Positions 7,442-16,010 of a stretch of 64,000 nucleotides of DNA are shown piece by piece; positions within the stretch are counted from its first letter, which is position 1, and each line of letters begins with the position of its first letter. The position numbers and the translations under genes were made by a program. The notes under the pieces are model-generated. The model was not told where the DNA came from and searched no databases. It was given only the letters and a program-made list of their open reading frames with translations. This DNA is from Tropicimonas marinistellae. Its GTDB lineage: Bacteria > Pseudomonadota > Alphaproteobacteria > Rhodobacterales > Rhodobacteraceae. The stretch lies in the NCBI RefSeq assembly GCF_001509585.1, contig NZ_LNCI01000001.1:434001-498000 (forward strand), written 5' to 3'.

Positions 7442-9318
7442 ACGCAGGTGCCTTCCTCAAGCTCTTCGCCCGCAACCGCCTGGCGGCGGCAGGTGGACTC
7501 ATCCTCGTTTTCGTCGTTCTGATCGCGCTCGCTGCCCCGATCCTGCCGCTCCAGGATCCTTACGCGCAGGACACGGCCGACAAGTTTCTCCGGCCATTTT
7601 CCGACGGCCACTTTCTGGGCACCGATCATCTTGGCCGGGATATCCTGTCGCGGCTGATCTGGGGCACGCGGCTGAGCCTTGTCGTCGGTCTTGTCGCTTC
7701 CTTCGGGGCGGCCTTTTTCGGTTCGATCATCGGTATCGTCGCGGGCTATTTCGGCGGCCGGACAGACAACTGGCTGATGCGCGGTATCGACATGCTCATG
7801 GCCTTTCCCTACATCCTGCTCGCGCTCGCCATCGTCGCCGCTCTTGGACCCGGCCTTACGAACGCGCTCATTGCCGTGGCGGTGGTCAACATTCCCTTCT
7901 TCGCGCGGAACATTCGCGGCGTGACCGTGACGCTGGCACATAAGGAGTTCGTGGACGCCGCCCGGCTTTCGGGCATGACGGACATACGGATCATGCTCTC
8001 CGAGATCTTGCCCAACGTGCTGCCTGTGATCGTCATCGCCATGTCCACAACTGTCGGCTGGATGATCCTGGAGACAGCGGGCCTCTCCTTCCTCGGGCTG
8101 GGTTCGCAGCCGCCGGTAGCAGATCTCGGTTCGATGCTCGGGGAAGGGCGCAATGCGCTCATCACAGATCCGCATGCCTCGATCATTCCGGGGATCATGA
8201 TCTTCGTCATCGTCATGAGCGTGAACCTGATGGGCGACGGGATCCGCGATGCGCTTGACCCAAGGTTACGATCGGGGGCGCTGACGCGGCCAATGGCCCG
8301 GACCTTGGTGGACCGCGACGCGGTGCCCGAGCCGCCGGCAAACCCGGCGCTGCTCGATCTTCAGGACCTGCGGACCGAATTCCGTGTGGGCAATCGCACG
8401 TTGAAGGCGCTGTCCGGAGTCTCGCTTGAGGTGCGGCCCGGGGAATGCCTCGGCCTCATTGGCGAGTCTGGCTCTGGCAAGTCGGTGACGGCGCTGTCGG
8501 TGATGGGGCTGGTTGCTTCGCCGCCGGGCGTCATCGCGGGTGGCGCGGTGCGCTATGCGGGGCAGGAACTGCTCGGCGCGCCGTTTTCCGAACTGCGAGA
8601 GCTGCGCGGCAACCGGATCTCCTACATCTTTCAGGACCCGCTGGCGACGCTGCATCCACTGTACACAGTGGGCGACCAGATCGTCGAGGCGATCCAGGCG
8701 CATCGTTCCACCCCGAACGCGCAGGCCCGCGCCCGTGCACTCGAACTGCTCAATGCGGTGCGAATTCCCAATGCGGAGCGGCGCCTCGGCGACTATCCGC
8801 ATGAACTCTCTGGTGGGATGCGCCAGCGGGTCGGCATCGCCATGGCGCTGGCGAACGAACCAGACCTGATCATCGCCGACGAGCCGACCACGGCGCTCGA
8901 CGTCACCGTACAGGCGCAGATCCTCGCCCTGCTCGACGATCTGCGCCGCGACCGCGGTGTCGCGATCCTCTTCATCACCCATGATTTCGGGGTTGTCGCA
9001 CAGCTTTGTGACCGGGTGGCAGTGATGTATGCAGGGCGGATCGTCGAAACGGGCCCGACGGATGCCATTCTCGATGCGCCCGCTCACCCCTACACACGCC
9101 GTCTTATTGCCTGCGTTCCCAGGCTCGGCGAAGGCCGGCGCGCGCTGCACGCGATCCCGGGCCTGCCGCCGGCGGTGGATGATCTTCCCGCAGGGTGCGC
9201 CTTCGCGCCGCGCTGCGACAAGGCAACGGATGCCTGCCGCACCGGCGAGATCACGCTCGCGAAATCCGCCGCGAACCGTGCCGTCCGATGCCTCTATCCG
9301 GAAGGAGACGTGGCATGA
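7438..9318 (+). CDS. fused DppC-type permease and DppD-type ATPase
   Basis: 626 residues combining two usually separate subunits. Residues about 1-285 are a DppC-like permease ([23 protein letters not shown] loop [28 protein letters not shown] end). After a short Pro/Ala-rich linker, residues about 300-626 are an ABC ATPase with Walker [10 protein letters not shown]-loop [10 protein letters not shown], signature [15 protein letters not shown], Walker [13 protein letters not shown] and the C-terminal oligopeptide-transporter extension with [14 protein letters not shown]. The start at 7438 overlaps the upstream stop as ATGA, and the stop overlaps the next gene the same way. No frameshift or internal stop is needed, so the fusion is real in this sequence. 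Such fusions are known but are the minority arrangement. Confidence 0.9.
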   Translation: MNAGAFLKLFARNRLAAAGGLILVFVVLIALAAPILPLQDPYAQDTADKFLRPFSDGHFLGTDHLGRDILSRLIWGTRLSLVVGLVASFGAAFFGSIIGIVAGYFGGRTDNWLMRGIDMLMAFPYILLALAIVAALGPGLTNALIAVAVVNIPFFARNIRGVTVTLAHKEFVDAARLSGMTDIRIMLSEILPNVLPVIVIAMSTTVGWMILETAGLSFLGLGSQPPVADLGSMLGEGRNALITDPHASIIPGIMIFVIVMSVNLMGDGIRDALDPRLRSGALTRPMARTLVDRDAVPEPPANPALLDLQDLRTEFRVGNRTLKALSGVSLEVRPGECLGLIGESGSGKSVTALSVMGLVASPPGVIAGGAVRYAGQELLGAPFSELRELRGNRISYIFQDPLATLHPLYTVGDQIVEAIQAHRSTPNAQARARALELLNAVRIPNAERRLGDYPHELSGGMRQRVGIAMALANEPDLIIADEPTTALDVTVQAQILALLDDLRRDRGVAILFITHDFGVVAQLCDRVAVMYAGRIVETGPTDAILDAPAHPYTRRLIACVPRLGEGRRALHAIPGLPPAVDDLPAGCAFAPRCDKATDACRTGEITLAKSAANRAVRCLYPEGDVA

Positions 9319-10286
9319 CCTCGACGCTGCGCATACGCGATCTCGACAAGCGGTTTGGCGGCGGGCGGACGCTCTTCGGCTTCGGGGCGGAGAAGCCCTC
9401 TGTCCATGCGGTGCAATCGGCGAATCTCGATGTTGCGAGCGGTGAGACACTCGGAATCGTCGGAGAATCCGGTTGTGGCAAGTCCACTTTGGCGCGGATG
9501 ATCGTTGGGTTACTGCCGCCGACCGAAGGCAGAATCGAGATCGAGGGGCAGGACTACGCTGAACGCGCAGGAAAGGACCCGGCGGCGTTCGGCAAGCTGA
9601 TCCAGTATGTCTTCCAGGACCCGATCTCATCGCTCAATCCGCGCAAGACGATCCGGCAGATTCTCGAAGCACCGCTGAAACTGCTCCACGCCATGCCGGC
9701 CGCCGAACGTGGCGCGCGAATTGATGACCTTCTCGACGCGGTGAACCTCAGGCGCGAATTCCTCGACCGCTACCCGCATGAGTTCTCCGGCGGGCAGGCC
9801 CAGCGGATCGGCATCGCCCGCGCGCTCGCAGCTGCGCCGCGTATCCTCGTGCTCGACGAGCCTGTTTCGGCGCTGGATGTGTCGGTGCAAGCGCAGGTGC
9901 TGAACCTTCTGGCCGAGCTGAAGCGTGAATTCGAGCTGACCTACCTGTTCATCAGCCACGACCTCGCCGTGGTTGAGGCGGTAGCTGACCGGGTGGCGGT
10001 GATGTATTTCGGCGCAATTGTCGAGATGGCCCCGGCCGAGAAGATCTTCGCGAAACCGCTTCATCACTACACGGTTCTGCTTGCCCGAAGCGCACCGACC
10101 GTTGGTCGCCCTCTCGGAGCGCCCGAGGCGGAAGATGCCGAGTTGCCCGACCCACTCAACCCGCCGCCCGGCTGCGCATTCGCCCGCCGTTGCCCGGCCG
10201 CCACCGAAATCTGCCGCCGCGAACGACCACCCCTGGAGGAAAATGGAACGCAACACCTTGTCGCCTGCCACAACCCTGCCCGCTGA
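9315..10286 (+). CDS. DppF/OppF-type ABC transporter ATP-binding protein
   Basis: 323-residue second ATPase of the importer. It shows Walker A GESGCGKSTLARM, Q-loop FQDPISSLNPRKT, signature EFSGGQAQRIGIARAL, Walker B ILVLDEPVSALDVSVQAQ and the H-loop LFISHD. The C-terminal extension CAFARRCPAATEIC is typical of oligopeptide ATPases and often binds an Fe-S cluster in this family. Start 9315 overlaps the fusion gene's stop as ATGA. Its last 44 bases overlap the chosen start of the GntR regulator, placing the regulator in the same transcript. Confidence 0.9.
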   Translation: MTSTLRIRDLDKRFGGGRTLFGFGAEKPSVHAVQSANLDVASGETLGIVGESGCGKSTLARMIVGLLPPTEGRIEIEGQDYAERAGKDPAAFGKLIQYVFQDPISSLNPRKTIRQILEAPLKLLHAMPAAERGARIDDLLDAVNLRREFLDRYPHEFSGGQAQRIGIARALAAAPRILVLDEPVSALDVSVQAQVLNLLAELKREFELTYLFISHDLAVVEAVADRVAVMYFGAIVEMAPAEKIFAKPLHHYTVLLARSAPTVGRPLGAPEAEDAELPDPLNPPPGCAFARRCPAATEICRRERPPLEENGTQHLVACHNPAR

Positions 10287-11034
10287 CGCCTCCCGGATGA
10301 GCCGTCCGCAACGCGCGGCGGCCGCCATCAAGGACTGGGTCGTCGAACGCGGCATGCGTCCCGGTGACCGCCTACCCGGCGAGTCCGAACTGATGGCGCA
10401 TTTCGGCATGGCGAAGGGGACCATTCGCGAGGCGCTGCGCGTGTTAGAGGCGCAAGGATTGATCCGAACCCGCACGGGACCCGGCGGTGGTGCCTTCGTG
10501 AACGAGGTTACGGAGGCGCGGGCGCGGGCGCTTCTGGGTAACTATTTCTATTTCAACGAAATCAGCATACGTGACATCTACGAATTGCGTCATGCATTGG
10601 AGCCTTTGCTCGTCGCCCAACTCGCCGGGACACTCGGCGAGGGGCAACTCGAGCAACTCGCGGCGGTGATGACTGCCTACGAAACACCGCCAGAGACGAT
10701 CGACGAAGCTGAGCAACACCGTATGGCGGAGCTCGACTTCCATGCGCTCCTGGCGTCTTTCTCGGAAAACGCGTTGCTGCGGTTCCAGTGCCGGTTCCTG
10801 TTCAGTCTGCTCAAGGAACTCACGATCTGTCGCAAGATCTACCGAAGGGAGATCCCCGGCTTCCGCAAGGCGGGGCGCGACTACCAATCGCGACTCCTGC
10901 AGGCACTTCGCGAGGGGGACTCGGGCGCCGCCAAGGCGATCATGCGCGCGCATCTGAATGCGGCCCAGACCACCATGGAACAGCAGGAGAGCGTTGTTCT
11001 GCGGCAGTTCCTGAGCGAGTCCGAAGAGCGCTGA
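10243..11034 (+). CDS. FadR-family GntR transcriptional regulator (FCD domain)
   Basis: 263 residues. The winged helix is near residues 20-90 (PGDRLPGESELMAHFGMAKGTIREALRVLEAQGLI), followed by an all-alpha FCD ligand domain (ISIRDIYELRHALEPLLVAQLA, and later RDYQSRLLQALREGD with HLNAAQ). FCD domains usually bind small organic acids through a metal site. The start at 10243 has GGAGGA just upstream and overlaps dppF by 44 bp; an alternative start is the ATG at 10297, immediately before MSRPQRAAAAI. As the only regulator in the cassette it is the likely ligand of the palindrome at 4817-4838, controlling both divergent operons. Ligand unknown. Confidence 0.85.
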   Translation: MERNTLSPATTLPADASRMSRPQRAAAAIKDWVVERGMRPGDRLPGESELMAHFGMAKGTIREALRVLEAQGLIRTRTGPGGGAFVNEVTEARARALLGNYFYFNEISIRDIYELRHALEPLLVAQLAGTLGEGQLEQLAAVMTAYETPPETIDEAEQHRMAELDFHALLASFSENALLRFQCRFLFSLLKELTICRKIYRREIPGFRKAGRDYQSRLLQALREGDSGAAKAIMRAHLNAAQTTMEQQESVVLRQFLSESEER

Positions 11035-11085
11035 GGCGCCTGAAACCCGGTTCTGGACCGTTCACCGATCCGGACCGCTTCAATG

Positions 11086-12258
11086 TCAGCTGCTCGTCTT
11101 TGCCCTTTCCGAAGGCGCGGGCGCCGAGGCGTCGGCAGCGGCCGTTGGCTGGTGCGTGAACCCGGAAAGGTCCCCGATCTCCCGCTGGTCTCGTGGGATA
11201 GAGACTGCGCTGAGGGAGTAGGCCGTCAACAACTCGGACAGCGAGCGCAGCGCGTGCATGTGGATGCGCTCATAGCCATGGCTGGCATCGACCCCGAACG
11301 TCACCAGCGCCGTCCTCACGTCTGCCCCGGCCTCGATCGCCGAAGCACTGTCTGAGCGGTAGTAGCGAAAGACATCCTTGCGCATGCGAATGTCGTTGTC
11401 GTGGCAGAGCTTGGCGAGCTTTCGCGTCAAGTGATAGTCGAATGGTCCGCTCATGTCGGCCATGGAGAGCGTGACCCCGAATTCCGATGAGTTCTGACCG
11501 GGTGCGGAGGTGCCGTTATCAACCGCCACCATCGAGGCGACTTCCGGAAGCAGGATCGCCGCGGCTCCATGTCCGACCTCTTCAGCAATGGTGAACAGCC
11601 AATACACATCGACCGGCGGCGGCGGCGCATCAGCGAGGGCGCGCACGGCGGCCAGCATCACCGCGACTCCGGCTTTGTTGTCGAGATGCCGGGAAACGAT
11701 GTATCCGGCATCAGTGAACTCCGGCTGTGGGTCGATCGCGACGATATCGCCGATTTCGATTCCGAGCGTTTCGAGTTGGTCCGACGAGTCGGCGCGGGCA
11801 TCCACGCGGATCTCGACATGGTCCCAGCCGATGGGCAATTCGTCGATTGCATCGCCGAAGGTGTGTCCCGATGCCTTAAGCGGCAGGATGGTGCCGCGAT
11901 AGGCCCCTTTTTCGGTAAAGATCGTGACCCGCGCCCCCTCGGCGAACCGCGCCGACCATGTCCCGATCGGCACCAGTTCGAGCCGGCCGTTCGCCTTCAG
12001 GGCTTTTACCTGCGCGCCCAGTGTATCGACGTGCGAGACGATGGCGCGGGCGCCTGCGGTTTGCTGTCCGGGAAGGCGCGCTCGAATAGCTCCCCTGCGC
12101 GTCAGCTCGTAGGCGATACCCAGGGAATCCAGCTCCGTGCAGACGTATCTGACGATCTCGTCGGTGTATCCGGTCGGACTCGGGATCTCCAGCAGGTTGG
12201 ACAGGCAGAGCTGAAGGTAATCCACATCAATATCTAGGCGGGTTCGTTGATGAGACAT
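11086..12258 (-). CDS. NAGGN-system M42 family peptidase
   Basis: 390-residue co-catalytic metallopeptidase of family M42. Metal ligands and catalytic residues are visible as VSHVDTLGA (His), SRHLDNKAGVAV (bridging Asp), TIAEEVGHGAA (Glu-Glu), MVAVDNGTS (Asp) and the C-terminal GVDASHGYERIHMHAL (His). The overall sequence (LSNLLEIPSPTGYTDEIVRYV at the start) matches the M42 member that accompanies asnO and ngg in NAGGN loci, where its role is presumed turnover of the osmolyte or its precursors. The start at 12258 (MSHQRTRL) is chosen because it begins the conserved part; the frame is open further upstream without family similarity. Here it is separated from asnO/ngg by the 9-kb importer cassette and is convergent with the GntR gene. 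Confidence 0.8.
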   Translation of the reverse strand: MSHQRTRLDIDVDYLQLCLSNLLEIPSPTGYTDEIVRYVCTELDSLGIAYELTRRGAIRARLPGQQTAGARAIVSHVDTLGAQVKALKANGRLELVPIGTWSARFAEGARVTIFTEKGAYRGTILPLKASGHTFGDAIDELPIGWDHVEIRVDARADSSDQLETLGIEIGDIVAIDPQPEFTDAGYIVSRHLDNKAGVAVMLAAVRALADAPPPPVDVYWLFTIAEEVGHGAAAILLPEVASMVAVDNGTSAPGQNSSEFGVTLSMADMSGPFDYHLTRKLAKLCHDNDIRMRKDVFRYYRSDSASAIEAGADVRTALVTFGVDASHGYERIHMHALRSLSELLTAYSLSAVSIPRDQREIGDLSGFTHQPTAAADASAPAPSERAKTSS

Positions 12259-12493
12259 TGTCCCCAGGTCCTTTCTTCCAAGCCAGCGCCGGTACCGGTC
12301 CGCAGCTTCATCCGCCGGCCGGGCCTCGCAACGAATACAGACCGCTTCCATGTAGGCCAACCGGAAGAACAGATGCCGTTCCCGAATTCTCCATGGTGCC
12401 GGTCTGCAACCCTGGTGGTGTTGCCCATGCGATTGCCGTGGCGACCGGCCGCCGATTGCCGGAAAGGCCGGTGTCGCGCATCGATGGCCGGCG

Positions 12494-14080
12494 TTAGCCG
12501 GGCAGGTATGCGAAGCGGGTGAAGCGTGCCTCGCGGCCATGCCCGGTGGTGTCGAAGGCGACCATTCCCACGAAAGCGCCGGTGAAGGAGGCGTGTTCGC
12601 CGGGCGGACCTTCGTCTGAAATCAGGCGGGCGTCGAGATCGGGGCCGATCTGTTGCCAGTCGCCGTGTTGCCGCCAGAAGAAGCGCTGGCTTTGGTGGTC
12701 GACGTCGACCGCGAGTTCCACCGGGCCGTCCTGCAGTGGTGCTGCGTCTTCGCTGCGGAAGGTGAGCTTGCCGCTGGGATAGTCGCCAAGGCAGGAGACC
12801 GGGACGAGGCAACGGCCGATCTCCGGTTCATCTGTAACCAGGACCGCGTGGAACTTGTAGCGGTTGTAATAGGTGGTGAGACCGGCGGCCTGCTGGTAGG
12901 TCTGCGCGTTGAATTCAACTGTGGTTTCAGCCCGATAGGCGAAGTCCTCCTGGCGCCGCGCGACCAGCGCCTGTTCAAACCAGCTGCCGATGCTTTCGCG
13001 CCCTGTCAGCACGAGCGCGCCGGGTTCGAGGCGGAATATCCGTTCGGACTCCGGCGTGCGTGGCCACTGGAACTCCGGTGGAAGAATGGCGTCGGCGAAA
13101 TCCCGGTCGAGGGCTTCGCGAGGGGCGGCTGCGGCGTCAGCAAGTCCGGGCAGGCGCGCGCGTGCCAGCATCCCGCCCTGTTCCAGATAGAGCCAGTCGT
13201 TGCGCCAAACCACGCGTTCTATGCCGGTTTCGCGGCCCATCGGGCAGTACCGGCCGGGCAGGGGGCGCCCCATGAGGAAGGTGTGGAACCCTTCGCCGGA
13301 GGGCGTTTCCACGTATTGTCCATGGCCGGTGCGCTGGATCGGGTGATCGGGCGCGTCGGCGGCGGTCATGACATGGTCGTCGGGGTGCAACTCGTAGGGG
13401 CCGCGAATATCGCGCGACCGCGCAAGTGTGACGGCGTGGTCATAGCCTGTGCCGCCCTCGGCGGTTGTCAGATAATACCAGCCATTCCGTTTGAAGAGGT
13501 GCGGTGCCTCGGTCAGGCCGCGGGGCGAGCCGGGGAAGATATTGGTGATCTTGCCGGTGAGGCCTGCCTCGGGTGACCATTCCTGCAGAAGGATGCCATC
13601 GAAGGAGGCGCTGGCCGGGTTGCCGCCGGTGCCCGGGCCGCGGTGGTTCCACTGCACGACAGCGAACCATTTACGGCCGTCCTCGTCATGGAACAGCGAG
13701 GGGTCGAAGCCGTTGGAATTCACGTACATGGGATCCGACCAGTCGCCGTCCACCCGGTCGCTGGTCACGATGTAGTTGTGCGCGTCCTTGAAACTGCCTT
13801 CGAGGCGTTTGACATCCGTGTAGACGAGCCAGAACTTGCCGTCTGCATGGCTGAGGCACGGCGCCCAGACACCACAGCTGTCGGGATTGCCGCGCATGTC
13901 GAGTTGCGAGGCCCGGTCGAGCGGGCGTGCCACCAGCTCCCAGTTCACCAGGTCGCGGGAATGGTGGATCTGCACGCCGGGGTACCATTCAAAGGTCGAG
14001 GTGGCGATATAGTAATCCTCCCCGACCCGGCAGATCGACGGGTCAGGGTTGAAGCCGGGCAGGATCGGGTTGCGGATCAT
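12494..14080 (-). CDS. glycoside hydrolase family 43 (beta-xylosidase / arabinofuranosidase type)
   Basis: 528 residues without a signal peptide, so cytoplasmic. The N-terminal five-bladed propeller (about 1-310) carries the three GH43 acidic residues: FNPDPSICR (general base Asp), NGFDPSLF (pKa-modulating Asp) and GLTEAPHLF (general acid Glu). A C-terminal beta-sandwich (about 330-528), as in XynB-type beta-xylosidases, completes the usual length of the subfamily. The start at 14080 overlaps the oxidoreductase stop as ATGA and is the last gene of the oligosaccharide operon. It would trim xylose or arabinose units from oligosaccharides brought in by the ABC importer. The exact glycosidic bond is not decided by sequence. 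Confidence 0.87.
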   Translation of the reverse strand: MIRNPILPGFNPDPSICRVGEDYYIATSTFEWYPGVQIHHSRDLVNWELVARPLDRASQLDMRGNPDSCGVWAPCLSHADGKFWLVYTDVKRLEGSFKDAHNYIVTSDRVDGDWSDPMYVNSNGFDPSLFHDEDGRKWFAVVQWNHRGPGTGGNPASASFDGILLQEWSPEAGLTGKITNIFPGSPRGLTEAPHLFKRNGWYYLTTAEGGTGYDHAVTLARSRDIRGPYELHPDDHVMTAADAPDHPIQRTGHGQYVETPSGEGFHTFLMGRPLPGRYCPMGRETGIERVVWRNDWLYLEQGGMLARARLPGLADAAAAPREALDRDFADAILPPEFQWPRTPESERIFRLEPGALVLTGRESIGSWFEQALVARRQEDFAYRAETTVEFNAQTYQQAAGLTTYYNRYKFHAVLVTDEPEIGRCLVPVSCLGDYPSGKLTFRSEDAAPLQDGPVELAVDVDHQSQRFFWRQHGDWQQIGPDLDARLISDEGPPGEHASFTGAFVGMVAFDTTGHGREARFTRFAYLPG

Positions 14081-15216
14081 TCGGCGTCTTTCAGAAGTGC
14101 CGCGGCCTCGGCCGGGGTAAGTGGCGCAGGGCGCTCGCAAGTCGTCGAGAGGGTCTCGAACTGGCCATTCTCGCCAGAGCGCAGGATAGCGGTCATAACG
14201 TCGATCACGTGCACGGCGAGGTCGAGAGAGCAGCGATGCGGGCGGCCTTCCGCGATGGCTGCAACCATGTCGGCCAGTCCCGCTGTGCGGTAATTGGCGC
14301 GCCGCTCGTCGTTCTTCTCCTCGTTGGGCCGGCCGAAGGGATGGTCCCAGAGGTCGACCGGCGCAGAGGAGTCGCGGTTTGTCGCAAGAACCAGATCGCC
14401 GCCAAAGAAGTTCGGGTCCGGCACGTAGAGGCTGCCGTCTGCACCATAGAGTTCCATATTGGCGTGGCGGTGCGCGGCGATGTCCCAACTCGCCGACAGC
14501 GTCACGGTGGCGCCGGAGGCAAAATCCAGCAGGGCATGGATATTGGTCGGCGTGTTCACCGGAACCGTCTCGCCCTGCCGCGGACCGGAGCCGATGGTGC
14601 GGGTTGCGAAGCCGGCGTTGGCAAGGGCGGCGACGCGGCGCACCGGGCCGAGGAGCTGCACAAGGTTCGTGATGTAATATGGGCCGAGGTCGAGTACGGG
14701 GCCGCCACCCGGCTGGAAGAAGAAGTCCGGGTTGGGATGCCAGGCTTCCATGCCGCGGCTCATCACGTGGGCGGTGCCGGCGAGCACGGGGCCGATTGCA
14801 CCCTCGTCGATCAATGCGCGGGCCTGCTGGTGGGTGCCGCCAAGGAAGGTATCGGGCGCTGAACCGATACGCAGACCCTTGGTCTCTGCGAGGGCGCGCA
14901 GGGCTTCGCCGTCTTCCAGCGACAGAACGAAGGGCTTCTCGGAATAGGCGTGCTTCCCGGCTGCCAGGATCGCCCGGGTCACGGCGAAATGCGCCGCGGG
15001 GACGGTGAGGTTGACGACGACGCCGATATCCTCGGCGGCCAGAAGGGCCTCCGGGTCTTCGGCACGCACGCCGAACTCATCCGCCTGGGCTTGCGCTGCT
15101 TCCGGCGAGAGATCCGCCACCGCACGCACCTCCAAACCCTTGAAGAGCGGCGCGAGTTTCAGGTAGGCGGTCGAAATATTGCCGCATCCAATGATGCCGA
15201 CTCCCATGGTTTCCAT
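14077..15216 (-). CDS. Gfo/Idh/MocA-family sugar dehydrogenase
   Basis: 379 residues. The N-terminal Rossmann fold (about 1-125) has the dinucleotide motif GVGIIGCGNIS and the EKPFVLSLEDG stretch whose EKP is the family hallmark. The C-terminal alpha/beta domain contains DLGPYYITNL, where family members place a catalytic Tyr or His. AAGGAGA lies eight bases before the start at 15216. The family oxidises or epimerises sugars using NAD(P). Its place between a sugar isomerase and GH43 suggests it converts a monosaccharide released by the glycosidases; substrate unknown. Confidence 0.85.
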   Translation of the reverse strand: METMGVGIIGCGNISTAYLKLAPLFKGLEVRAVADLSPEAAQAQADEFGVRAEDPEALLAAEDIGVVVNLTVPAAHFAVTRAILAAGKHAYSEKPFVLSLEDGEALRALAETKGLRIGSAPDTFLGGTHQQARALIDEGAIGPVLAGTAHVMSRGMEAWHPNPDFFFQPGGGPVLDLGPYYITNLVQLLGPVRRVAALANAGFATRTIGSGPRQGETVPVNTPTNIHALLDFASGATVTLSASWDIAAHRHANMELYGADGSLYVPDPNFFGGDLVLATNRDSSAPVDLWDHPFGRPNEEKNDERRANYRTAGLADMVAAIAEGRPHRCSLDLAVHVIDVMTAILRSGENGQFETLSTTCERPAPLTPAEAAALLKDAE

Positions 15217-15230
15217 TTTGTCGGTCTCCT

Positions 15231-15986
15231 TCAGAACGCGTTGGCGGCGGCGATGGAACGGCGGGCGAAGCGCGCGTCATCGGCTGGATTGTCGTGTTCC
15301 ATCACCAGGAAGCGGCTCTTGGTGGCGTCGATGGCGGGTACCAGCCGTCGCCAGTCCATGATGCCCTCGCCCACGTCGGCCCAGCCGTCCTCTTCCTCGT
15401 TCTCGCCTTCTGGTGCGATGTCCTTCACATGGACGGCGATGATCCGGTCGGCGTATTTCTTCAGCCAGTCCACCGGATCCTCACCGCCCTTGGCAACCCA
15501 GGCGATGTCGAGTTCCAGCGCGAGGTCGTCCGAGCCTGACAGGATAAGGTCGAGGGGTTTCTCGGCGCTGTCGATCTCGGCAAATTCGAACGCGTGGTTG
15601 TGCCAGCCGAATGCAAAGCCCGCATCGTGGAACCGGTGGCCGGCCAGTGCCAGGACGCGGCCGAGTTCGGCCCAGCCCTCGGCATCCTTCTCGCGCTCTT
15701 CGGCGGGGATCGCCGGGACGATCACTGCCGCCATGTCGAGCGCGCGCGCGATCTCGATCACACGGTCGGCCTCGTTCGAGACCATGTCGAGCGAAAAGTG
15801 CCCCGTGGGCATGGTAAGCCCGTTGGCGGCGAGGTCGTCCTTGAGTTGGCCGAGGTTTTCGAGATCGGAATAGAGGCTTCCGTAGCCCTCGACCTGTTTG
15901 TAGCCAAGCTCGGCGACCATCTTCAGCGTCTCCGGCAGCGGGCCGAAATTGCGCGACGAGTAGAGCTGGTAGGAAAAAACGCGCAT
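15231..15986 (-). CDS. sugar phosphate isomerase/epimerase (xylose isomerase-like TIM barrel)
   Basis: 251 residues of the AP-endonuclease-2/xylose-isomerase-like TIM-barrel superfamily. Metal-binding acidic and His residues fall in the expected strands: FGWHNHAFEFAE, LALELDIAWVAKGGEDPVDWLKKY, HVKDIAPEGENEE and FLVMEHDNPADD. AAGGAAG five bases before the start at 15986 supports it. It lies 14 bp upstream of the Gfo/Idh/MocA gene; this pairing is common in operons that convert unusual sugars or inositols. Cytoplasmic; exact substrate not predictable. Confidence 0.82.
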   Translation of the reverse strand: MRVFSYQLYSSRNFGPLPETLKMVAELGYKQVEGYGSLYSDLENLGQLKDDLAANGLTMPTGHFSLDMVSNEADRVIEIARALDMAAVIVPAIPAEEREKDAEGWAELGRVLALAGHRFHDAGFAFGWHNHAFEFAEIDSAEKPLDLILSGSDDLALELDIAWVAKGGEDPVDWLKKYADRIIAVHVKDIAPEGENEEEDGWADVGEGIMDWRRLVPAIDATKSRFLVMEHDNPADDARFARRSIAAANAF

Positions 15987-16010
15987 GAGTGCTTCCTTTG
16001 ATTAAGCGGG

